Shown here: piece after piece, positions 33,904 through 41,619 of the stretch
Numbering within the stretch: the first letter of the stretch is position 1
How the letters are laid out: every line of letters begins with the position of its first letter
NCBI RefSeq assembly: GCF_011067745.1
Contig: NZ_JAAMPJ010000005.1
Coordinates: forward strand, 526,965 to 590,964
DNA length: 64,000 nucleotides
DNA from: Lentzea alba
GTDB lineage: Bacteria; Actinomycetota; Actinomycetes; Mycobacteriales; Pseudonocardiaceae
Direction of reading: 5' to 3'
The notes under the pieces: generated by a model
Database searches by the model: none
What the model was told of the DNA's origin: nothing
Seen by the model: the letters and a program-made list of their open reading frames with translations, nothing else
Made by a program: the position numbers and the translations under genes

Positions 33904-36741
33904 ATGTCCATCCAGCTGGCGTTCGGAGTGACGGCCGGACCTGGGTTGAGCTGCTGGCTCCCCACGTCGGGCGGCAGAGCCGTGCCGGGCGGCGGTGCGC
34001 ACCCGCCGGGCGCGCCGGTCGCCGTCGGCCCCGCTGACGCGGACCCCGAAGCCGTGCGGGAGGCGACGAGGCAGCTCGCCCTGTTGAGCACCGAGGCGGC
34101 CGGAGCGGGTGTCGATCTCGGTGGCGGCTTCACGTCGGCACGCCTGGCGGGTGCCCACGGCGACCGGCGGGACGCGGTGCTCGCCGCCTTGCAGGACCTC
34201 GGTGCCGACGGCGCGCACCGGCTGGGCGACCGAACCGCCGGTCTGGTGGCGATGTTCGGGCCTTCCGCGACCAAGCGGGTCGGTGCGGCCGCGCACACCG
34301 CGGTCGAAGAACAGCGCTGGGCGGCGTTGCGGCTGGCCTCGGCGGCGTCCGACCTCCTCGGCCCCGAACAGCTGGAACGCGTGCTCGACCTGCGCGCGCC
34401 GGACGGCATCGACCCGTTCCCGCGCGGTGCGGCGTCCACGCTGGCCGAACACCTGTCCCGCGCGCTGTCGCGCTATCAACGACCGCGCCGGCTGGCGTTG
34501 ATCATCAGTCTCTGGGACCACGTCTGCGCGCAACTGGCCGAGCGGCGGCAGCGGAAACGTCTCGCCGCCTCGCAGACCCGCGTGGACCGGATCGACAAGC
34601 TGCGCGAACGCTACCGCGTCCACTTCGACGAGCCGATCCTTCAGCACCTGGGCTGGGCGTTCGACGACACTCCGACGCTGGGCGCCGCGGCCCGCTGGCG
34701 GCCGCCGAACTGGTGGACCGCGTCGGAACTCCGCCGCCTGATGCACGACGCCGTCGCGGCCACCGCGCTGCTCCGGTTCGCGAGGACGCTGTCCGACGAG
34801 GGCCTCCAGGCCGCCGCCGAGAAGCACCGCGCCGAACTGGTCGCCGCCGACGCCTGCCTGAGCGGGAACGCACGGACCAAGGCGGCGCGCCGGCCCGAGG
34901 GCGGCTACAGCCACCCGGCGCGGCCTGGATGCTATGTGCACCAACTGGTCGAGGCGCTGACGCCGGAACGGTTGGCCGGCTCGAAGACCCAGAACTACGT
35001 GGAGATCCGTGCCGCGATGGCGCGCAACTACGGCGTGGTCGTCTTCGACACCGTGATGGAGGTGCTCCGCAACCTCGACGACCAGCCGCTGCACGAATGC
35101 TGGGACACCTGTCGGCCGTGGCAGGCCGCCAACCTGCTGGAGTGGCGCGCCGCGGTGGGTTACCGACGTCCGGCCGGCAGCTGGGAACAGCCGCCGCTCG
35201 CCGACGCGCACGCCGACGGGCCGAAGCAGCCGCTCGCGCAACGCCTCGCCGCGGACCCGGACGCCGCGGAGACACCGCACGACCTGCTCTGGTTCGCCGA
35301 CCTCGCCGACGCGCTGGCGCCCTTCTACGGCAACGAGCACGCCACCGTCCGGCACGAGCAGTCCGCACCGAACCTGGACTACGACACACCGGTGCGATCC
35401 GTCCGGCCACCAGCCCACTCCCTCCCGCTCGCGGTCGCCGAGGTCGCGCAACTGGTGATGTTCGGGGCCACCCCGCCGCCCCGCTGCGGGAGCTGGGCGG
35501 AGCTGGCCGCCGGGGTCAGAGCGGACGCCGTGATCGCGGAGGCCAGCGTCGGCATCTTCCCGATCCCGCCCGAAGTGTCCGGTGTGGACAAACAGATCGT
35601 CGCCGACCTGGCCGTGGAACTGGGCCGTGATCCCAGACAGCTGTCCGAGTGGTCGAGTTACATGGGCAACTGCATCGGCTATCCGTGGTACGCCGACGAA
35701 GCACGCAGGGGTCTGTGCGTGCTGATGGCGTTGCGCGACCCCACCACCGGCCGAATCGTGGCCAACCTCGACATCCGCCGCCACACCGGCGGTTGGCACG
35801 TGCACGAGTTGCGGGCGCGGTTCAACGACAACGTGACCCCTGCGGTGGAGAAGCAGGTCAAGCAGTGGGTCGACGACATCCCGACCCCCGCGCTGCCCGC
35901 CCCCGAACCCCTGCTGCCCGTACCGCCGGTGCGAGTGCGCGGCGGTTCGGCTCGTCGTTCCGCCGCCGGACGTCTCCCCGCCGAGCTCACCCGCGCGCTG
36001 ACCGTTGCGGTGGAACAGGAACTGGCGTCAGTCGCCTCCGCGCAACGCACCTATGTCACGTTGGCGCGCGGCCTCGGACGTGCCGGCCAGCCCGCCGACT
36101 TCGACCCGCAGGCGGCGGTCGTCGCGTTGAAGCGCGTGGGTTCGGCCGATCACGTCGAACTTCTCCGCACAGCACTCGACGCCGGACTCAGCGCGTCCAC
36201 CCTCTGGCAGGCAACGCGCGTCCGGCCGCTCGCCGCCGCGGTGGCGAGGCTCGATCCCGAACTGCGCGAGTACGACCGCCTCGGCACGCTCACCGACGGT
36301 TCCCCGCTCCCCCGGACCCTGCGCGCGCTGGTCCGCCGCCCGGAAATCGCCCCGGCGCACGCGATGGACGTGGTGGCACGAGCCGTCCGCACGGCCATGG
36401 GCGCGCTGGCGGGTGACGACGCACTGGCCCGTGCGGTGGCCCGTCGCCCCTCGACCGAGCTGGTGTGCGCTCTGACGATCGCCACGACCTGCTGGTTTCC
36501 GTCCACAGAGGACAACAGCGTGCCGGTGTCGGAACCGAAGAAGACGACGGTTCCGGGCTTTCCCGCGACCGACCTGTCCGACGAGCACGGCCCGTGGCAG
36601 CACGCCATGACCGCGGCGGCCGAGCTCGGCGCGCCCGTGGAGTTGTTCTGGGAACGCGTCGCCGAGCACGGTCTGCGCGTCCCGGCCACCCTGTTGGGCA
36701 AGGGCGGCTGGCCGGCCCTCTGGAGCCGGGCACACCGCTGA
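33904..36741 (+). CDS. Large protein with a PcfJ-like domain
   Basis: A 945-residue cytosolic protein of unknown function. Near residues 580-670 it carries SSYMGNCIGYPWYAD, LCVLMALRDPTTGRIVANLDI and WHVHELRARFNDNVTPAVEKQVKQWV, a good match to the PcfJ-like domain, which is named from an enterococcal conjugation protein and is found in many unrelated large bacterial proteins. The remainder is alpha-helical and lacks a signal peptide, membrane span, nuclease motif or Walker box. It is not next to any conjugation gene. The start is ATG 33904 (MSIQLAFG). It ends back-to-back with the WYL regulator (TGATCA stop palindrome). Confidence 0.7.
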   Translation: MSIQLAFGVTAGPGLSCWLPTSGGRAVPGGGAHPPGAPVAVGPADADPEAVREATRQLALLSTEAAGAGVDLGGGFTSARLAGAHGDRRDAVLAALQDLGADGAHRLGDRTAGLVAMFGPSATKRVGAAAHTAVEEQRWAALRLASAASDLLGPEQLERVLDLRAPDGIDPFPRGAASTLAEHLSRALSRYQRPRRLALIISLWDHVCAQLAERRQRKRLAASQTRVDRIDKLRERYRVHFDEPILQHLGWAFDDTPTLGAAARWRPPNWWTASELRRLMHDAVAATALLRFARTLSDEGLQAAAEKHRAELVAADACLSGNARTKAARRPEGGYSHPARPGCYVHQLVEALTPERLAGSKTQNYVEIRAAMARNYGVVVFDTVMEVLRNLDDQPLHECWDTCRPWQAANLLEWRAAVGYRRPAGSWEQPPLADAHADGPKQPLAQRLAADPDAAETPHDLLWFADLADALAPFYGNEHATVRHEQSAPNLDYDTPVRSVRPPAHSLPLAVAEVAQLVMFGATPPPRCGSWAELAAGVRADAVIAEASVGIFPIPPEVSGVDKQIVADLAVELGRDPRQLSEWSSYMGNCIGYPWYADEARRGLCVLMALRDPTTGRIVANLDIRRHTGGWHVHELRARFNDNVTPAVEKQVKQWVDDIPTPALPAPEPLLPVPPVRVRGGSARRSAAGRLPAELTRALTVAVEQELASVASAQRTYVTLARGLGRAGQPADFDPQAAVVALKRVGSADHVELLRTALDAGLSASTLWQATRVRPLAAAVARLDPELREYDRLGTLTDGSPLPRTLRALVRRPEIAPAHAMDVVARAVRTAMGALAGDDALARAVARRPSTELVCALTIATTCWFPSTEDNSVPVSEPKKTTVPGFPATDLSDEHGPWQHAMTAAAELGAPVELFWERVAEHGLRVPATLLGKGGWPALWSRAHR

Positions 36742-37713
36742 TCAGGTTGTGCCCGCGGGTCCATAGCGGGCGGCGATTGCAGCCGCGCGGTTGCGGAGCG
36801 CATCGCGTAAAGACTGCGGGGCCAGCGCTTCCGCACTCAGACCGAGCTGCCACAGCGCCCACTCCGCGTGCCACGAGTCCTGGTAGGTCACCTCCAGCCG
36901 CAACCACCCGTCCGCGTCGGGTTCCTCGGCACGAACCGCCAGCGCGGTGCCCAGCAGCTCCTCCCGCCGCGCCGGGTGCACCCGCACCAGCACGGTGATG
37001 TGGTCGGTGGACAGGAACTGCGCGCAACGCTCCCGCCAGACCCGGTCCAGATCGACCTGGCTCGGCCGCTGGGCCGGTTCGTCCAACTCCTCGGCGGCCA
37101 GCACCCGCGACAGCCGGTAGGTGCGGTCCGCACCACCTCTCGTGGCCAGCAGATATCCCCTGTCGCGCACCGTGACGAGGCCGATCGGGTCCACCGTGCG
37201 CCACTGCGGCTCCTGCCCCGTCGCGGCGTAGTGGATCCGCAGCCGGTGCCCCGCGAGCACCGCACGCCGCACCACGGCCAGCGCCGCACCGGACACCTCC
37301 TCGGCCACCGCCCGGCGCGACAGCAGGTCGGTCTCCGGCTCGACGAGAAACCGCTGGGCCACCTCGGTCGCGGTGACCTGGTGGCTTTCGGGCAGCGCGT
37401 CCACCACCTTGCGCATGGCGGAAGCCAGCGCCGAGCCGAACACCTGCTCCGCACGCCCCGAGCCGGCGGCCAGCAGCGCGACGGCCTCGTCGTGGTTCAG
37501 CCCGGTGAGCTCGGTCCGGAACCCCGGCAGCAACGCGAACCCGCCCCGCCGCCCGCGTTCGGCGTAAACCGGCACCCCTGCTGCGGACAACGCCTCGATG
37601 TCGCGCAGGACCGTGCGAGTGGACACCTCCAACTCGCGGGACAGCGCGGTAGCGGTCAACTGTCCGCGTTGCCGCAACAACAACACCAGCGACACCAACC
37701 GGTCGGCACGCAT
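36742..37713 (-). CDS. WYL-domain transcriptional regulator (DeoR-like HTH)
   Basis: A 323-residue regulator. The N-terminal winged helix (LTATALSRELEVSTRTVLRDIEAL) is followed by a WYL domain near residues 140-215 (LRIHYAATGQEPQWRTVDPIGLV, GYLLATRG) that usually binds nucleic-acid or nucleotide ligands. A C-terminal WCX-like domain completes it. The gene is divergent from ridA and separated by a perfect 27-bp inverted repeat directly before its ATG, so it probably represses itself and ridA. WYL regulators also control phage defence in some bacteria; no defence gene is seen nearby except possibly the adjacent PcfJ-like protein. Confidence 0.9.
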   Translation of the reverse strand: MRADRLVSLVLLLRQRGQLTATALSRELEVSTRTVLRDIEALSAAGVPVYAERGRRGGFALLPGFRTELTGLNHDEAVALLAAGSGRAEQVFGSALASAMRKVVDALPESHQVTATEVAQRFLVEPETDLLSRRAVAEEVSGAALAVVRRAVLAGHRLRIHYAATGQEPQWRTVDPIGLVTVRDRGYLLATRGGADRTYRLSRVLAAEELDEPAQRPSQVDLDRVWRERCAQFLSTDHITVLVRVHPARREELLGTALAVRAEEPDADGWLRLEVTYQDSWHAEWALWQLGLSAEALAPQSLRDALRNRAAAIAARYGPAGTT

Positions 37714-37728
37714 GCGAAAACTCTGCCA

Positions 37729-37755
37729 GAAACACGACAGAGGATGTCGTGTTTC
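37729..37755. promoter_or_regulatory. Perfect operator between WYL regulator and RidA gene
   Basis: Arms GAAACACGACA (37729-37739) and TGTCGTGTTTC (37745-37755), 11 bp each, flank a 5-nt spacer. It lies between two divergent genes and 16 bases from the WYL start codon, making the adjacent regulator its best candidate binder. Confidence 0.75.
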
Positions 37756-37803
37756 ACCCGGAAGCTGATCACCACAACATCAAGTTTCTGGAACGGAGCC
37801 GAA

Positions 37804-38205
37804 GTGGCAGTGGAACGAACGGCGGTCAACCCGTGGCCGTGGTCGGTGGACCTGGGCTACCACCAGGGTGAGGTCGTCGCCGGGCACACCCGGACCCTGT
37901 ACTGCGCGGGACAGACCGCGATGAGCGCCGAGGGCAAACCCGAGCACGCCGACGACATGGCGGCCCAGTTGGCGCTCAGCCTCGACAACCTGGAAGCCGT
38001 GCTCGCCGAGGCCGGCATGTCCCTGACGAACCTGGTCCGGCTCAACGTCTACACCACCGACGTGGACCTGCTGTTCCAGCACTACGGCGTCCTGGCCGCA
38101 CGCCTGGGCGCCGCCGGGGTCGCGCCGCCCACCACGATGCTGGGCGTGACCCGACTGGCGATCTCCAGCCTGATGGTCGAACTTGAAGGCACAGCCGTCG
38201 CCTGA
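37804..38205 (+). CDS. RidA-family (YjgF/UK114) protein
   Basis: A 133-residue RidA-family protein that probably deaminates reactive enamines/imines or acts as a related binding protein. The trimeric-barrel features are HTRTLYCAGQTAMSAEGKP, SLDNLEAVLAEAGMSLTNLVRLNVY and PPTTMLGVTRLAISSLMVELEG. The key arginine of true RidA (equivalent to R105, in the segment R-x-x-V/C) is not clearly present, since the corresponding loop reads PTTMLGVTRLA, so it may belong to the Rid4-7 groups lacking deaminase activity. GGAG precedes the GTG at 37804. It is controlled by the WYL operator upstream. Confidence 0.82.
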   Translation: MAVERTAVNPWPWSVDLGYHQGEVVAGHTRTLYCAGQTAMSAEGKPEHADDMAAQLALSLDNLEAVLAEAGMSLTNLVRLNVYTTDVDLLFQHYGVLAARLGAAGVAPPTTMLGVTRLAISSLMVELEGTAVA

Positions 38206-38236
38206 CGCGGCACGAGTAGCAGGTGGGTGGTCCGAA

Positions 38237-38716
38237 ATGCTCAAGATGGTGACGATCGGCGTCTACGGTTTCGACGCCGATTCGTTCCTCCACCGACTGC
38301 GGCAAGCGGACGTCCACCTGCTGCTCGACGTGCGCCAGCGCCGTGGCGTCCGCGGCGCCGAGTACGCCTGGGCGAACTCGAACCGGCTGCAGGCCGCGCT
38401 CGCCGAAGCCGGAATCGCCTACGAACACCACCTCGAACTGGCCCCGACCACCGAGATGCGCCAGCTCCAGTACGCCGAGGACGACCGCCAGGGGGTCGGC
38501 AAACGCTCACGCCACGAGCTCGCCGCCGAGTACGTCCGCCGCTACACCGACGAGATCCTCGACCAGGCCGATCTCGCACCGATCGTGTCGGTCTTGTCCC
38601 GCAACGGAACCGCCGCGCTGCTCTGCGTCGAGCACGAACCCGAGGCTTGCCACCGCTCGCTGATCGCTCAGCGGCTGGCCGAACAGCACGACGTCACCGT
38701 CGAGCACCTGTTGTGA
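38237..38716 (+). CDS. DUF488-family protein
   Basis: A 159-residue DUF488 protein: TIGVYGFDADSFLHRLRQADV at the N-terminus, LLDVRQRRGVRGAEYAWANSNR, and CVEHEPEACHRSLIAQRL near the C-terminus with the conserved Cys-His-Arg. The DUF488 fold resembles rhodanese-like enzymes, and CHR is the usual presumed active element. Its reaction is unknown. It begins about 30 nt after ridA and may share that transcript. ATG 38246 is an alternative start. Confidence 0.88.
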   Translation: MLKMVTIGVYGFDADSFLHRLRQADVHLLLDVRQRRGVRGAEYAWANSNRLQAALAEAGIAYEHHLELAPTTEMRQLQYAEDDRQGVGKRSRHELAAEYVRRYTDEILDQADLAPIVSVLSRNGTAALLCVEHEPEACHRSLIAQRLAEQHDVTVEHLL

Positions 38717-38726
38717 GGCACGGGTT

Positions 38727-39287
38727 TCACGAGATCCGCCGATCCACGGCGACCCAGTTCGTCTCCCACGTGGTGCCACCGTCACCCGAGAACGCCTGCT
38801 CGAACCTGGCCCTGTCCGCGCCCTCGCGGAAGACGAGGAAGCGCACCTTGATCGGACGTCCGCCGAGCTGGTCGTCGCCGTAGAAGGTGCCGACCCCGTC
38901 GCGGAACCCGCCGTACACCGCCGGCGTGAGCAAGCCGTCGCGGATGTTGACGAAGGTCAGGCTCCACCGCGTCGCCTGAGGTTCGTACAGCCGCAGGTTC
39001 ATCCCCTCGATGCGCCCGTTCGTCCCGGAGACCTTGAGCTCGACGACGTTCGCCCGGCGATCCATGAGGGGACGCACGACGCTGGTCCCCGCGAACTGCA
39101 ACCACTCGTCCGCCGACTCCGACAACGGTTCGGCGAGCACTCGCACCGAAGTGCGCCAGCTGCCGATCTCCCAGTCGAAGTCCCGCTGTCCGTCGACAGC
39201 CGCCGAGGCACCACCCGACGCGGCCGTGACGACCAGGACGAGTGCCGAAAGCCCGGCGACGAGGATCTTCTTGTGTGGCACGGTCAT
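38727..39287 (-). CDS. Secreted protein of unknown function
   Basis: A 186-residue exported protein with a signal peptide (LVAGLSALVLVVTAASGGASA). The mature part begins DFDWEIGSWRTSVRVLAEPL and contains SVVRPLMDRRANVVELKVSG and FEQAFSGDGGTTWETNW, typical of a beta-rich family found in secreted or periplasmic hypothetical proteins that contain an FDWEIGSW motif. There is a pattern of alternating strand residues but no catalytic motif. The start is ATG 39287; longer frames overlap the divergent HxlR gene. Confidence 0.7.
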   Translation of the reverse strand: MTVPHKKILVAGLSALVLVVTAASGGASAAVDGQRDFDWEIGSWRTSVRVLAEPLSESADEWLQFAGTSVVRPLMDRRANVVELKVSGTNGRIEGMNLRLYEPQATRWSLTFVNIRDGLLTPAVYGGFRDGVGTFYGDDQLGGRPIKVRFLVFREGADRARFEQAFSGDGGTTWETNWVAVDRRIS

Positions 39288-39315
39288 GGTTCGACTATCG
39301 AAGCGGAGTGCGGCC

Positions 39316-39786
39316 ATGGACAAGAAGGCACCTGCAGGTAACCCCTCGCGCCCCAACCCGCTGCCCGGCTGCCCGATGGCCGCGGCCTTCGCCGCGATCG
39401 GCGGCAAGTGGAAGCTGACCCTGCTCTACTGGCTGGCCCACGGCGAGTCCCACTTCGCGGGCCTGCGCCGGCGCAGCGCACCGATCACGCCCAAGGTGCT
39501 GGCCGAACAACTGCGCGAACTGGAGGCCGACGGCCTCGTCGAGCGCGTGGAGACCGGACCGGTCCCGGCCCCGGTCATCTACCGCCTCACCGCCTACGGG
39601 ACCACTGTTCTACCCGTCGTCGAAGGGGTGCGGGTGTGGGGCGAGACCCACCTGCGACGCACTCGGGGTGAGCTCGCACCCGACGCGGCGATGGGCTGCG
39701 CGAACTCGATCGCGCAGCCCACCAGCCGCCCGGACTCAGAACTCGCCGCTCACACCTGGAGGTCGGACTCGATGCGCTTGAGCTGA
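39316..39786 (+). CDS. HxlR-family transcriptional regulator
   Basis: A 156-residue HxlR-type winged-helix regulator: GCPMAAAFAAIGGKWKLTLLYW, the wing HFAGLRRRSAPITPKVLAEQLRELE, and VIYRLTAYGTTVLPVVEGV. Many members sense electrophiles through a conserved N-terminal cysteine, as here at LPGCPM. The last 30 residues (AQPTSRPDSELAAHTW) are longer than in most relatives and may be non-conserved. It is divergent from the FDWEIGSW secreted protein, which may be its target, and overlaps the end of the convergent roadblock gene by 37 bases. Confidence 0.88.
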   Translation: MDKKAPAGNPSRPNPLPGCPMAAAFAAIGGKWKLTLLYWLAHGESHFAGLRRRSAPITPKVLAEQLRELEADGLVERVETGPVPAPVIYRLTAYGTTVLPVVEGVRVWGETHLRRTRGELAPDAAMGCANSIAQPTSRPDSELAAHTWRSDSMRLS

Positions 39787-40121
39787 TGCCGGGCCATCGC
39801 GAGATTCGCGACATCTCTTTCCAGCACCAGGTAGAGGAACAGCGATCCCCTGGCTTTCACGCCGCCCATCAACCGGATCAGGTGGTACTGGCGGTGTAAC
39901 GTGATCAGAATGTCCTCGATGCTGTCGTTGAGGCCCAGCGTCTGAATCACTCGCAGTTTCGACCGGACGACCTCGGTGTTGCCGGCCGCCGCGATCTCCA
40001 GGTTCAGCCACTCGCCGCCACCGCTGTGGCCGAGCGACATTCCGCTGTCGTAGTCGACCAACGCGACGCCGACAGCGCCGGCGATGGACATGGCCTCTTT
40101 CAACGCGACATCGATGTTCAT
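39750..40121 (-). CDS. Roadblock/LC7-type protein (MglB-like)
   Basis: A 123-residue roadblock-fold candidate: ALKEAMSIAGAVGVALVDYDSGM with GNTEVVRSKLRVIQTLGL and a second half IEDILITLHRQYHLIRLMGG, close to the compact alpha-beta arrangement of MglB/LC7. Such proteins normally modulate small GTPases and scaffold membrane signalling. GGGAAGTGGGA precedes the ATG at 40121. It lies in tandem, 157 nt downstream of a second roadblock-like gene. No cognate GTPase is visible. Confidence 0.75.
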   Translation of the reverse strand: MNIDVALKEAMSIAGAVGVALVDYDSGMSLGHSGGGEWLNLEIAAAGNTEVVRSKLRVIQTLGLNDSIEDILITLHRQYHLIRLMGGVKARGSLFLYLVLERDVANLAMARHQLKRIESDLQV

Positions 40122-40278
40122 CAAATCCCACTTCCCTAGGTCAACTGATGATCGAGACGACTCGGCGTCCAGCCGAATCCCCGATCGTGCACGGACACGT
40201 CTCCACACAGACGTCATCGACGAGAGCAATGAACCAAGTGACAGCATTTCCCCGCCCCCTGCCCCGGTGGACGGTGTG

Positions 40279-40650
40279 TTACGGGGTCAGGATCGAGCCG
40301 ACCCGCGCGATCACGGGCCGGGATTCGTGGAGAAGGCGTCCGAGGTTCAGCCCTTTGTCTCCAAGTACGACCATCAACGACATGCTGCCGACGGCGTACA
40401 CGGCCATGTAGCCCTGGCTGCCGAACACCACGGTCTGACTGAGCGCGCCGAGACCGATCACCTCCGCCGCCTGGCGCGCGATTCCGAGATCGGCGGCGGC
40501 GAGCGCGGAGATGTGCACAGGCTCGACGTTCTTCGCCACATCGGCGATGATCGGGATTCCGTCTGACGCGGCCACCACGGTGTCGGTCACTCCGGTGACG
40601 TTCTCCCGGAGCTTCCGCAGCTCGGCGCCCAGGGCGTCGTAGTCCAACAC
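40279..40650 (-). CDS. Roadblock/LC7 domain protein
   Basis: A 123-residue roadblock protein: LRKLRENVTGVTDTVVAASDG, then VHISALAAADLGIARQAAEVI and GYMAVYAVGSMSLMVVLGDKGLNLGRL, which is typical of conservon-type (CvnB-like) roadblock proteins. The start is GTG 40650 with GAGAGGAAGC directly before it. It follows the DUF4388-like gene by 32 bases and so belongs to the same operon. Conservons also carry a kinase-like protein, DUF742 and a GTPase; none of these is present here. Confidence 0.85.
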   Translation of the reverse strand: MLDYDALGAELRKLRENVTGVTDTVVAASDGIPIIADVAKNVEPVHISALAAADLGIARQAAEVIGLGALSQTVVFGSQGYMAVYAVGSMSLMVVLGDKGLNLGRLLHESRPVIARVGSILTP

Positions 40651-40682
40651 GCTTCCTCTCTCATGCGGAAAGGCCGAACAGC

Positions 40683-41420
40683 TCAGCTCGGGCGATCCGG
40701 CTCCACCCGCGGCAGCAACGAGCCCAGTCCCCACTGCGAAAAACTGAACGAGGTCTCCGGCGGGGCGATCTCCAGCAGTTCCTCGCCGAGCATCCGGGAA
40801 ATCTCGACGGTGACCGGGTAAAGACCCCGGCCGACCGCGAAAGCGATGTCCCGCGCACTGCGCCTGCCGGTGGCGTGCTCGATGATCTCCCGCCGTTTCG
40901 CGGTCAGAGTGCTCGACTCCAGTTCACGAGCAGGCACCACGCGATCCCGATAAGGCGACAGGGGAAAAGCGAGCGAGGCAACCGCGTCCAACCGGCGAGC
41001 CGTCTCCGTCAGCAGCAGGTCCGGGTCGGCCCCGTCCGGCACGAACAGCGACGGTACGTCGATTGATTCGCCGAGTACACAACGTTCGACGGCACCGGCG
41101 GCAATGGCGAACGCCCCGTCCTGAACGGCGGCCGCGGCGACGACTTGTGCCTCGGCAGAACCCGAGTGCGGCAGCAGTTCCTTCGCCCCGGGCGAGCCTG
41201 GACTTTCCACCGCGACAACCGCACCATCGCGCAGGTGAAAAATTCCGCCCACATCACCCACAACGCACAATGCTCCGGTGACTCGATCCACGTGACATTG
41301 CGCCAGGGCATGCGCAAGGACGTCGAACGATCCTCGACAATCGCTTGTCAGCGGTAACTCCGTGTGATTCCGGTGACTACAGTGCGGCGTATCTGACAAA
41401 CTGGTCATCCAATCGAGCAC
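40683..41420 (-). CDS. DUF4388-like (PatA N-terminal type) protein
   Basis: A 245-residue protein. Residues of about 30-150 resemble DUF4388: a strand-rich region with TGALCVVGDVGGIFHLRDGAVVAVESPGSPG, a signature often found in response regulators and scaffolds linked to roadblock/GTPase systems. The C-terminal part (KRREIIEHATGRRSARDIAFAVGRGLYPVTVEISRML) resembles the helical winged-like tails that follow such domains. It is the first gene of a leftward operon with the two roadblock proteins. GTG 41420 is preceded by GAGGAGAA; ATG 41408 is an alternative. Confidence 0.65.
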   Translation of the reverse strand: MLDWMTSLSDTPHCSHRNHTELPLTSDCRGSFDVLAHALAQCHVDRVTGALCVVGDVGGIFHLRDGAVVAVESPGSPGAKELLPHSGSAEAQVVAAAAVQDGAFAIAAGAVERCVLGESIDVPSLFVPDGADPDLLLTETARRLDAVASLAFPLSPYRDRVVPARELESSTLTAKRREIIEHATGRRSARDIAFAVGRGLYPVTVEISRMLGEELLEIAPPETSFSFSQWGLGSLLPRVEPDRPS

Positions 41421-41619
41421 TTCTCCTCATCGAAAGAGCGACCGCCACCGCTACTTCTTACCCGCCGACATCGCGCCCCCCGAGCGAGGCCACACGAACG
41501 AGTGAAATATTCCAGCTGAGAGGACTCGGTCCCCACCGGGAGTGTCGGCCGTTACGCCTCCATCTGGGCGTATTGACCGGTAACGTCGTCCGCGACGTTG
41601 ATCAAGTCAGGCCGGTGGG

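Noticed and set aside
33859..35805. 648-codon minus-strand frame opposite the PcfJ-like gene
   Set aside because: No recognised domain and antisense composition, while the plus frame has a domain and a proper start.
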